A stretch of 9,519 nt of DNA, taken from contig DIEE01000306.1 in assembly GCA_002418465.1 (NCBI GenBank), positions 7,246 to 16,764 of the forward strand. Direction: 5' to 3'. Positions within the stretch are counted from its first letter, which is position 1. Every line of letters starts with the position of its first letter. The position numbers were made by a program, and so were the translations under genes. This document shows, piece after piece, positions 1-5,636 of this stretch. The notes under the pieces were generated by a model. That model saw only the letters and a list, made by a program, of their open reading frames with translations, ran no database searches and was not told the origin of the DNA. Source of the DNA: Pseudomonas sp. UBA5782 (lineage in GTDB: Bacteria; Pseudomonadota; Gammaproteobacteria; Pseudomonadales; Pseudomonadaceae).

Positions 1-599
1 GGCGCGATGTGCTCGCGCAGCTGCGCCACGCTGCCGTCGACCAGATCGCCGGTGATGGCGATCAGGTCTGGCTTGAGACCGTTGGCGCGCTTCACCATCG
101 CCTCGATGTAGCCGCGGCGGATGGTCGGCCCGACGTGGATGTCGCTGAGCTGGACGATGGAAAAGCCTTCCAGCCCGGCCGGCAGGTTGGGCACGGCGAT
201 GCTGACCTCGCGCACCGCCGCCGTGCGCCGCGCGTTGAACAGACCGATCAGCGTGACCAGCGCCACGCCCAGCAGCACCGCCTCGGCGGAGTGCTCGGCG
301 AAGCCGGCCGGGTCGTGGCCGATCAGCACCAGCAGCGCCAGCAGCAGCGCGCGCAGCAGGGAGAACACCGCCAGGCTGGAAAAGATGCCCATCACCATCA
401 GCCCGGCCCAGCCGAGCCAGCGCCAGCGCAGGCCGGAGGCGCGGAACCCCAGCGGCAGCAGCACCCAGGACGCCGCCAGCAGCGCCCAGGCGAAGATGCG
501 CCCCGGCAGTTCCAGCGGCAGGAAGGGGATCAGCGAGGCGCCGACCAGCAGGTGCAGCACGAACAGGATCGAATACATGGTCAGACGCGAACGCAGCAT
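1..599 (-). CDS. Membrane-anchored metallophosphoesterase, N-terminal part (cut by window edge)
   Basis: The visible 199 residues begin with a hydrophobic region (about residues 8-122) containing several membrane-spanning stretches. A metallophosphoesterase core follows, with the first metal-binding block LSDIHVG at residues 151-157 and the second block ITGDLVDG at 182-189. Asp153, His155 and Asp185 are the expected metal ligands of the calcineurin-like family. The later GNHD and GHxH blocks lie beyond the left edge. Layout and spacing resemble YkuE-type membrane phosphoesterases of roughly 350-400 residues, which act on phosphoesters at the membrane; the substrate cannot be told here. The ATG at 599 is chosen because the frame upstream holds no other ATG before a stop, and a GAGG lies about 11 bases upstream, which is a weak site. 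An in-frame ATG at 578 is an alternative. The gene is divergent from the LysR gene at 834; nothing ties the two functionally. Family assignment is firm, substrate unknown. Confidence 0.88.
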   Translation of the reverse strand, partial: MLRSRLTMYSILFVLHLLVGASLIPFLPLELPGRIFAWALLAASWVLLPLGFRASGLRWRWLGWAGLMVMGIFSSLAVFSLLRALLLALLVLIGHDPAGFAEHSAEAVLLGVALVTLIGLFNARRTAAVREVSIAVPNLPAGLEGFSIVQLSDIHVGPTIRRGYIEAMVKRANGLKPDLIAITGDLVDGSVAQLREHIA

Positions 600-833
600 G
601 GGCGCGAATACCTCGACGCAGACGGGAGGGACATAGAGTCGCACGTCGACGCCCTGGGGTGCAGCGCAAATCGCCGATCCAGAGCGCTTCGGCGAGTGTA
701 CGGGTCGACAGTGCGGCTAGGCGTTGCGCTCGCCGCACCGGCTTCGCCGCCAGCCCATGGCAGCGCACGGCAGTAGGCGCGGGCCAGCGGGGATGCAACC
801 ATGTGCGCCTTCCCTCGCCCGCCCGAGCCCGCT

Positions 834-1730
834 ATGAAAGCCCATTCCGAAGAACTGCAGCACTTCGTCGCCGTCGTCGAAAGCGGCTCGCTGAGCGCCG
901 CCGCCAACCTCCTCGGGCTGACGCCGTCGGCCCTCAGCCGCTCGCTGTCGCGGCTCGAACAGAAGCTCTCCACCACCCTGCTCAACCGCACCACGCGGCG
1001 CATGGAGCTGACCGAGGAAGGCCGCTTCTACCTGGAAAACGCCAAAGCCATCCTGCAGCAGATGGACGCGCTGGAGGAACGCCTGGCGCTACGCCGGCAG
1101 ACGCCTTCCGGGCGCCTGCGGATCGACGCCGCCTCGCCGTTCATGTTGCATGCGGTGGTCCCGCACATCGGCGAATTCCGCCGGCGGTACCCGGACATCC
1201 AGCTGGAGCTGAGCAGCAACGACCTCAACATCGACCTGATCGAGCAGCGCACCGACGTGGCCATCCGCATCGGCACGCTGAGCGACTCGACCCTGCACGC
1301 GCGACCGCTCGGCTCGGCCGGATTGAACGTGCTGGCCAGCCCGGAATACCTCGCCCGCCACCCGGCGCCGGTCAGCGTGGCGGCGCTGCGCGAGCATTCG
1401 CTGATCGGTTTCACCCAGCCGGAAAGCCTCAATCTCTGGCCGCTGCTGCACGCCGGCGGCAACCAGTGGCCGATCACCCCGGACATCGCCGCCTCCAGCG
1501 GCGAAACCGTGCGCCACCTGGCCCTTGCCGGCCAGGGCATCGCCTGCCTGGCCAACTTCATGAGCGACGCCGACATCGCCGCCGGACGCCTGGTCCCGCT
1601 GCTGCGCGAGCAGATGAGCGACTACCGCCAGCCGATCCACGCGGTGTACTACCGCAACTCGCAGCTGGCGCTGCGTATTCAGTGCTTTCTGGATTTCATT
1701 CAGGAGCGGCTGCAGGCGCCGCGCCCCTGA
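834..1730 (+). CDS. LysR-family transcriptional regulator, YafC-like
   Basis: This 298-residue protein has the full LysR layout. The N-terminal winged helix-turn-helix has its core at about residues 19-38 (SLSAAANLLGLTPSALSRSL) and is followed by LLNRTTRRMELTEEG. The effector-binding domain runs from about residue 88 (GRLRIDAAS) to the end. From memory, the start MKAHSEELQHFV, the RIDAAS/PFMLH stretch, VDVAIRIGTLSDSTLHARPL and SGETVRHLALAGQGIACL match E. coli YafC closely; that protein has no well-established target. I chose the ATG at 834 over the in-frame ATG at 801 because MKAHSEEL is the usual family start and the 11 extra residues are proline-rich and atypical. No strong ribosome binding site precedes either. 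It is convergent with the next LysR gene, with only 22 bases between stops. LysR regulators often control a divergent neighbour, here the phosphoesterase, but no operator stands out at 600-833. Confidence 0.93.
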   Translation: MKAHSEELQHFVAVVESGSLSAAANLLGLTPSALSRSLSRLEQKLSTTLLNRTTRRMELTEEGRFYLENAKAILQQMDALEERLALRRQTPSGRLRIDAASPFMLHAVVPHIGEFRRRYPDIQLELSSNDLNIDLIEQRTDVAIRIGTLSDSTLHARPLGSAGLNVLASPEYLARHPAPVSVAALREHSLIGFTQPESLNLWPLLHAGGNQWPITPDIAASSGETVRHLALAGQGIACLANFMSDADIAAGRLVPLLREQMSDYRQPIHAVYYRNSQLALRIQCFLDFIQERLQAPRP

Positions 1731-1752
1731 TTCCGATGCGGCTTAACCCGCC

Positions 1753-2634
1753 CTACCGAGCGAACGCCCCACACAGGTAATCGACGAACGCCTTGACCAC
1801 CAGCGATGACTGGCGGTGCTGCGGGTAGACCGCGTAGACCTTGCTCTGTAGCGGGTTGAAGCGTTGCAGCAGGGGCACCAGGCGGCCGTCGGCGAGGGCT
1901 TCGCCGATGATGAAGGTGGGCAGGTAGGCGATGCCCAGGCCGGCGATGGCGGCGTCGCGGATCAGCTCGCCGTTGTTCACCCGCAGCCGCCCGCCGAGCG
2001 GAAAGCCCTGCGCCTTGCCATTGATCTGGTAGCTCCACTCGACGTTCTTGCCGTGGCCGTAGAGCAGGCACTCGTGGGTGCGCAGGTCCGCCGGGGTCTG
2101 CGGTGCACCGCGCTCGGCGAGGTAGCCCGGGCTGCAGCAGGTGACGGTCTCCAGTGGCGCGATCTGCCGGGCGATCAGCGAGGAATCCGCCAGCACGCCG
2201 ATGCGCACGGCCATGTCGTAGCCCTCGCCGAGCAGGTCGACGGCGCGGTCGTTGAGGTCCATTTCGATGCTGACCTGCGGGTACAGGCGCAGGAACTCGG
2301 GGATCAGCGTGCTCAGGTGCAGGGTGCCGAAGGACATCGGCGCGCTCAGGCGAAGCGAGCCACGCGGCGCGGCGCTCTGCTGGGCGATGGCCTGCTCGAC
2401 CTCGTCGACGTCGCTGAGGATGCGCTTGGCCCGCTCGTAATAGGCGTGGCCGAGGGTGGTGACGTCGAGCTTGCGCGTGGAGCGGTTCAGCAGGCGCACG
2501 CCGAGGCGTTCCTCCAGCGCCGCCACCCGCCGGCTGACGAACTGCTTGGACAGGCCGAGTGCATCGGCCGCCGCGGTGAAACTGCGGCTATCGAGAACGC
2601 CGACGAAAATGCGCATGTCTTCGAGCTGGCTCAT
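1753..2634 (-). CDS. LysR-family transcriptional regulator, divergent from doxX
   Basis: This is a 293-residue LysR regulator. The helix-turn-helix lies at about residues 18-37 (SFTAAADALGLSKQFVSRRV), then LLNRSTRKLDVTTLG, and an effector domain from about residue 88 (GSLRLSAPMSFG). The ATG at 2634 gives the standard start MSQLEDMRIFV and is preceded by GGAGAGGACA, a good ribosome binding site. A longer frame starting at 2694 would add 20 residues without a homologous pattern and would run into the control region. The gene is transcribed away from the DoxX gene across a 114-bp spacer that holds a 16-bp dyad with T-N11-A geometry. This arrangement suggests it regulates itself and doxX. The inducer is unknown; LysR/DoxX pairs in proteobacteria are often linked to quinone, oxidant or aromatic stress, so that link is inference. 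No specific gene name is recognised. Confidence 0.93.
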   Translation of the reverse strand: MSQLEDMRIFVGVLDSRSFTAAADALGLSKQFVSRRVAALEERLGVRLLNRSTRKLDVTTLGHAYYERAKRILSDVDEVEQAIAQQSAAPRGSLRLSAPMSFGTLHLSTLIPEFLRLYPQVSIEMDLNDRAVDLLGEGYDMAVRIGVLADSSLIARQIAPLETVTCCSPGYLAERGAPQTPADLRTHECLLYGHGKNVEWSYQINGKAQGFPLGGRLRVNNGELIRDAAIAGLGIAYLPTFIIGEALADGRLVPLLQRFNPLQSKVYAVYPQHRQSSLVVKAFVDYLCGAFAR

Positions 2635-2655
2635 TGTCCTCTCCAGGTGGACGAT

Positions 2656-2684
2656 GTTGCGCAGTTCAGGTGATTTTTGCGCAG
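2656..2684. promoter_or_regulatory. Direct repeat TTGCGCAG, 20-bp period, in the lysR-doxX spacer
   Basis: TTGCGCAG occurs at 2657-2664 and again at 2677-2684, exactly 20 bp apart, or about two helical turns. Both copies lie between the LysR gene start at 2634 and the 16-bp dyad at 2705. Same-face spacing fits protein binding sites, but 8-mers can recur by chance and no protein is identified. Confidence 0.35.
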
Positions 2685-2704
2685 ACGGCGACACAGTAAC
2701 CTAT

Positions 2705-2720
2705 GTTCAAGGTGCTGAAC
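2705..2720. promoter_or_regulatory. Probable LysR-type operator (GTTCA-N6-TGAAC dyad)
   Basis: A perfect 5-bp inverted repeat, GTTCA at 2705-2709 and TGAAC at 2716-2720, is separated by AGGTGC. Within it T2706-N11-A2718 and T2707-N11-A2719 satisfy the LysR box rule (T-N11-A in an interrupted dyad). It sits 29-44 bases upstream of the doxX ATG and about 70-86 bases upstream of the divergent LysR ATG. A position this close to doxX suggests it overlaps the doxX promoter. Binding by the adjacent LysR protein is inference. Confidence 0.5.
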
Positions 2721-2748
2721 ACGGCGCCACTACCTACGGAGCATCACC

Positions 2749-3162
2749 ATGAACACCACGTCCCAAGCCGCTTCCTCCCTCGTCGGTCGCGTTCTGCTCA
2801 GCGGCCTGTTCCTCTTCAGCGGCTTCGGCAAACTCGCCGCCCCCGCCGCGACCAAGAGCTACATCGTCGCCGCCGGCCTGCCGCTGCCGGACCTCGCCTA
2901 CCTCGGCGCGCTGCTGGTGGAAATCGGCTTTGCCCTGGCTCTGCTGGTCGGCCTGCGCACCCGTCTGGTGGCCGTGGCGATGGCGCTGTTCACCGTGGCG
3001 ACCGCGCTGGTCTTTCACAACCAGCTCGCCGACCAGAACCAGTTGATCCACTTCCTGAAGAACTTCGCCATCGCCGGCGGGCTGCTGCAGGTCGCCGCCT
3101 TCGGTGCCGGCGCCTTCAGCCTGGATGCCCGCCTGCTGAAACGCCGTCCCGCTCTGGCCTGA
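2749..3162 (+). CDS. DoxX-family small membrane protein
   Basis: This 137-residue protein has four predicted transmembrane helices, at about residues 10-27, 49-68, 72-90 and 104-123. This is the usual size and topology of DoxX (DoxX/SURF4 fold) proteins. Typical family features are the early LFLFSGFGKLA stretch, the LVEIGFALALLVGLRTR segment and the conserved NQLIHFLKNFAIAGGLL near the last helix. DoxX proteins sit in the cytoplasmic membrane; characterised relatives are tied to redox or thiol stress, but the biochemical role of this subfamily is not settled. The ATG at 2749 follows GGAG at 2738-2741 with 7 bases of spacing. The gene is divergent from a LysR regulator, its probable controller, and is followed within 14 bases by a bidirectional terminator, so it appears to be a single-gene transcript. 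Confidence 0.9.
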   Translation: MNTTSQAASSLVGRVLLSGLFLFSGFGKLAAPAATKSYIVAAGLPLPDLAYLGALLVEIGFALALLVGLRTRLVAVAMALFTVATALVFHNQLADQNQLIHFLKNFAIAGGLLQVAAFGAGAFSLDARLLKRRPALA

Positions 3163-3175
3163 CCAGGCGCGCACA

Positions 3176-3201
3176 AAAAAGCCGGCTGATGCCGGCTTTT
3201 T
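3176..3201. terminator. Bidirectional rho-independent terminator
   Basis: A6-GCCGGC, loop TGAT, GCCGGC-T5 forms a 6-bp GC stem (extendable by A-T pairs to 11 bp) with a T-tract on the plus strand and an A-tract at the left that becomes a T-tract on the minus strand. It therefore serves doxX, ending at 3162, and the minus-strand small gene ending at 3229. Fold and tracts are seen directly. Confidence 0.92.
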
Positions 3202-3228
3202 CGTGAGTGGGTTGCGAGCAATCCGGGT

Positions 3229-3354
3229 TCATTCCGCGCCAGCCGGGATCGGATCGCGCGTGAGTCGCTCCAGGCGCTCCTGTTCCTCCGGCGTGCTGTG
3301 CGCCGGAATGTCTTCGGGCGGCTCGCTCGGGAAATGTTGTTCTTCGTCGTTCAT
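3229..3354 (-). CDS. Small acidic hypothetical protein (41 aa)
   Basis: The 41-residue product starts MNDEEQHFPSEPPEDIPAHS and ends RDPIPAGAE. It is rich in Glu, Asp and Pro, lacks hydrophobic segments, and is predicted soluble and largely disordered, with a short charged helix possible around PEEQERLERL. I do not recognise a family and assign no function. The case for a real gene is the start region: GAGGAGGA lies 4-11 bases upstream of the ATG at 3354, one of the best ribosome binding sites in the window. The TGA is followed 27 bases on by the bidirectional terminator. It lies 88 bases downstream of the PLDc_N gene in the same direction, so it is probably the last gene of a three-gene unit headed by the ThDP enzyme. 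Its length puts it below common gene-calling cutoffs. Confidence 0.7.
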   Translation of the reverse strand: MNDEEQHFPSEPPEDIPAHSTPEEQERLERLTRDPIPAGAE

Positions 3355-3371
3355 CGTTCCTCCTCAAAAAA

Positions 3372-3396
3372 GCAGGTACACGAACGCAGGTACACG
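3372..3396. repeat. Short tandem-like direct repeat GCAGGTACACG
   Basis: GCAGGTACACG occurs at 3372-3382 and 3386-3396, an 11-bp repeat with a 14-bp period, in the 88-bp spacer between the PLDc_N and 41-aa genes. It lies just upstream (on the minus strand) of the small gene's ribosome binding site. It could be replication slippage or a binding site; nothing more can be said. Confidence 0.4.
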
Positions 3397-3442
3397 GCAA
3401 GGGTCGATCCAGGCGGCAGGCCGGGATTGGGGGCAATCCTGA

Positions 3443-3670
3443 TCAACCCTTGCTATGTTCCGGCGAACTCGGTGCTTCGGTGACGCCGCGCGGTCCGGCG
3501 ACGCCCCAGGCGATCAGGCCGAGCACCGGGAACACCGCGATGGCGAAGGTCCAAAGAAATTTCACCCCGGTGCTGGAGGGGCTCTTGAACACGCTGACGA
3601 TGGCCCAGAGGTCCAACGCGATGATCACCACGGCGGCGAGGATGAAGGCGAGCATGTTGGCTTCGATCAT
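3443..3670 (-). CDS. PLDc_N-domain small membrane protein (75 aa)
   Basis: This 75-residue protein has two transmembrane helices, at about residues 6-27 and 37-58. The loop FKSPSSTGVKFLWTFAIAVFPVLGLIAWGVAGPRG follows the PLDc_N pattern (phospholipase D/cardiolipin synthase N-terminal membrane domain): a conserved Lys/Trp before helix 2, then P-x-L-G-x-I-x-W/Y. Stand-alone versions, as here, lack the phospholipase catalytic HKD motifs and so are not enzymes; their role is unknown, perhaps anchoring or lipid association. The C-terminal 15 residues are polar. The ATG at 3670 has GGAG upstream at suitable spacing; Met6 is a less likely alternative. It lies 78 bases downstream of the ThDP enzyme gene in the same direction and 88 bases upstream of the 41-aa gene, which fits a shared transcript. 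Confidence 0.82.
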   Translation of the reverse strand: MIEANMLAFILAAVVIIALDLWAIVSVFKSPSSTGVKFLWTFAIAVFPVLGLIAWGVAGPRGVTEAPSSPEHSKG

Positions 3671-3704
3671 GATGAGGCTCCGATCAACAAAGGTCTCATG
3701 ATTG

Positions 3705-3748
3705 GGGCCGCGGCCCGCCGCTCGCGGTTCCAGCGTGGCGCCGAGCGG
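3705..3748. other. GC-rich palindrome and inverted repeat between the ThDP enzyme and PLDc_N genes
   Basis: GGGCCGCGGCCC at 3705-3716 is a perfect 12-bp palindrome. Next to it CCGCTCG (3718-3724) and CGAGCGG (3742-3748) form a 7-bp inverted repeat with a 17-base loop, ending one base before the stop codon of the ThDP gene. Neither has a T-tract, so they are not canonical terminators. They could protect or process the transcript between the two genes, or be chance in GC-rich DNA. Confidence 0.3.
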
Positions 3749-5512
3749 TCATTTGAGGATCTGTTTGGCGCTCTGCTTGATCATCGACCAGCGGTCCGGA
3801 TCGCTGCGCAAGGCGCCGAGGAAGTGCTTGGCCTGCTCGAATTCGATGTGCGGCGGCAACGGTGGCACGCTGGGGTCGGCGACGAATTCGATGAGCACCG
3901 GCCGCTCGGCGGCGAAGGCTTCGCGCCAGGCGCCGGCGACGGCTTCCGGCGAATCGACGCGAATGCCGTGGAAGCCGAGCATTTCGGCGTAGCGCGCGTA
4001 GGGGAAGTCGATCACGTCCTGCGCCGGGGCGAACTTCGGATCGCCGCCGATGGCACGCTGCTCCCAGGTCACCTGGTTGAGGTCGCCGTTGTTCAGCACC
4101 AGCACGATGAAGGTCGGGTTGCTCCAGCGCTTCCAGTACTGCTGCACGGTGACCAGTTCGGAATTGCCGTTCATCTGCATCGAGCCGTCGCCGACCATGG
4201 CGATCACCGGGCGCTGCGGGTGCGCCATCTTCGCCGCGATGGCGTAGGGCACGCCGCTGCCCATGCTGGCCAGCTTGCCGGACAGCGAACCCATCATGCT
4301 GCCGCGCATGCGCACGTCGCGGGCGTACCAGTTGGTGTGCGAACCGCTGTCGCCGCAGAGGATGGCGTCGTCCGGCAGCTGTGCGGACATCTCCCAGAAC
4401 ACCCGCTGCGGGTTCAGCGGCTCGGCGTCGAGCATCGCCTTGTCCTCGAGCTCGGCCCAGCAGTCGGCCACGCTGCGCTCCACGCTCTCGCGCCACTTGC
4501 CGTGGACCTTGGGCCGCAGCAGCGGCAGCAGGCGCGCCAGGGTTTCCGCCGAATCGCCGAGCAGCGCCTGTTCGATCGGGTAGCGCATGCTGATGTTGCG
4601 CGCGTGCAGGTCGATCTGCACCGCGCGCGCCTGGCCTTCCCTGGGCAGGAATTCGGCGTAGGGAAAGGTCGAGCCGACGATCAGTAGGGTGTCGCATTCC
4701 TTCATCAGCTCGTAACTGGCGCGGGTGCCGAGCAGGCCGATGGAGCCGGTGACCCAGGGCAGGTCGTCGGGCAGCGCGGCCTTGCCCAGCAACGCCTTGG
4801 CAACGCCGGCGGACAGCGCCTGGGCCACCGCAATCAGTTCGTCGCGCGCATTCAGGGCACCGGCGCCAGCGAGGATCGCGACCTTTTCCCCGGCATTGAG
4901 GATGTCCGCCGCCGCCTGCAGGTCGGCGTCGCGCGCATAGGGCCGCGGCTGGATGAAGCCGACGCCGGAGAGCACGTTGGCGTGCTTGTGCGGCGGCGAT
5001 TCCACGGCCGGCATCTGCTGCACGTCGTTGGGAATGATCACCGTGGCCACGCTCTTCTCGGCCATCGCCACGCGCAAGGCGCGGTCCAGCACATGGCGCA
5101 GCTGCGCCGGCGCGACCACCGTCTCGACGTAGGCGGACACGTCCTTGAACAGCGTGTGCAGGTCGGTTTCCTGCTGGTAGTCGCTGCCCAGCGAGGTGGC
5201 CGCCTGCTGGCCGACGATGGCGAGCACCGGCATGTGATCGAGCTTGGCGTCGTAGAGGCCGTTGAGCAGGTGGATGGCGCCGGGCCCGGAGGTGGCAAGG
5301 CAGACACCCACCTGGCCGGTGAACTTGGCATGGGCGCCAGCCATGAAGGCGGACATTTCCTCGTGGCGCACGCGCACGTAATCGAAGTCGTCGGCATGCC
5401 GGCCCATGGCACCCATGATGCCGTTGATGCCGTCGCCGGGGTAACCGAAGATCCGCTCGATGCCCCATTCGCTCAGGCGTTCCAGCAGGTGATCGCCGAC
5501 CGTCTTGCTCAT
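3749..5512 (-). CDS. Thiamine diphosphate-dependent enzyme, PoxB/YdaP-like (pyruvate oxidase/decarboxylase family)
   Basis: This 587-residue protein has the three-domain layout of ThDP enzymes. The N-terminal Pyr domain (about 1-170) has the catalytic glutamate in RHEE (Glu51) and the conserved SGPGAIHLLNGLYDAK block at 75-90. The central domain (about 190-335) carries LAGAGALNARDEL and binds FAD in PoxB. The C-terminal PP domain (about 365-545) has the ThDP/Mg motif GDGSMQMNGN at 441-450, closing with NN at 474-475. The GDG-to-NN interval is 30 residues, about six longer than in E. coli PoxB, because of a WKRWSNP insertion. The tail PLPPHIEFEQAKHF resembles the PoxB/YdaP group. It lacks the long PoxB membrane-binding C-terminus, so oxidative decarboxylation of pyruvate is plausible but not shown. 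The ATG at 5512 follows GAGGAGG with good spacing. It heads a probable unit with the PLDc_N and 41-aa genes. Confidence 0.9.
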   Translation of the reverse strand: MSKTVGDHLLERLSEWGIERIFGYPGDGINGIMGAMGRHADDFDYVRVRHEEMSAFMAGAHAKFTGQVGVCLATSGPGAIHLLNGLYDAKLDHMPVLAIVGQQAATSLGSDYQQETDLHTLFKDVSAYVETVVAPAQLRHVLDRALRVAMAEKSVATVIIPNDVQQMPAVESPPHKHANVLSGVGFIQPRPYARDADLQAAADILNAGEKVAILAGAGALNARDELIAVAQALSAGVAKALLGKAALPDDLPWVTGSIGLLGTRASYELMKECDTLLIVGSTFPYAEFLPREGQARAVQIDLHARNISMRYPIEQALLGDSAETLARLLPLLRPKVHGKWRESVERSVADCWAELEDKAMLDAEPLNPQRVFWEMSAQLPDDAILCGDSGSHTNWYARDVRMRGSMMGSLSGKLASMGSGVPYAIAAKMAHPQRPVIAMVGDGSMQMNGNSELVTVQQYWKRWSNPTFIVLVLNNGDLNQVTWEQRAIGGDPKFAPAQDVIDFPYARYAEMLGFHGIRVDSPEAVAGAWREAFAAERPVLIEFVADPSVPPLPPHIEFEQAKHFLGALRSDPDRWSMIKQSAKQILK

Positions 5513-5523
5513 GATGCCTCCTC

Positions 5524-5621
5524 GACAGGATGGAAATCCGCGCCGCAGAGGGCGCGGACGGAACGAAGGTCCTGTCAGGAGTGACTGGCGCCGCGCGCCA
5601 ATAGTTGCAGTGCGCGGACGG
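5524..5621. promoter_or_regulatory. Leader region of the ThDP enzyme gene with hairpins and a repeated decamer
   Basis: Between the transporter stop (5637) and the ThDP ATG (5512) lie three structures. CCGCGCC-N6-GGCGCGG (5538-5557) is a 7-bp perfect hairpin 26-45 bases upstream of the ATG. TGGCGC-N3-GCGCCA (5586-5600) is a 6-bp perfect hairpin. GACAGGA (5524-5530) pairs with TCCTGTC (5570-5576). The decamer GCGCGGACGG occurs at 5552-5561 and 5612-5621, 60 bp apart. None has a T-tract, so a canonical terminator for the transporter is not visible. Leader control or partial readthrough is possible. No promoter is recognisable by eye. Confidence 0.35.
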
Positions 5622-5636
5622 GCCGCACGCGCTCGC

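Noticed and set aside
9..776. Open frames of 255 and 171 codons on the plus strand at the left edge
   Set aside because: They lie antisense to the metallophosphoesterase, whose DIHVG and GDLVDG motifs show which strand is coding.
801..833. Upstream ATG at 801 for the first LysR gene
   Set aside because: It would add 11 proline-rich residues before the standard family start MKAHSEEL and has no better ribosome binding site.
659..1780. A 373-codon plus-strand frame overlapping the first LysR gene
   Set aside because: It is out of frame with the clear LysR protein at 834-1730 and is composed of Arg/Pro/Ala-rich noise.
3455..5468. Long open frames on both strands overlapping the ThDP enzyme gene (plus 3455-4687, minus 3696-5468)
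   Set aside because: They are frame shadows of the enzyme at 3749-5512: Arg/Ala/His-rich, no recognisable domain, no ribosome binding site.
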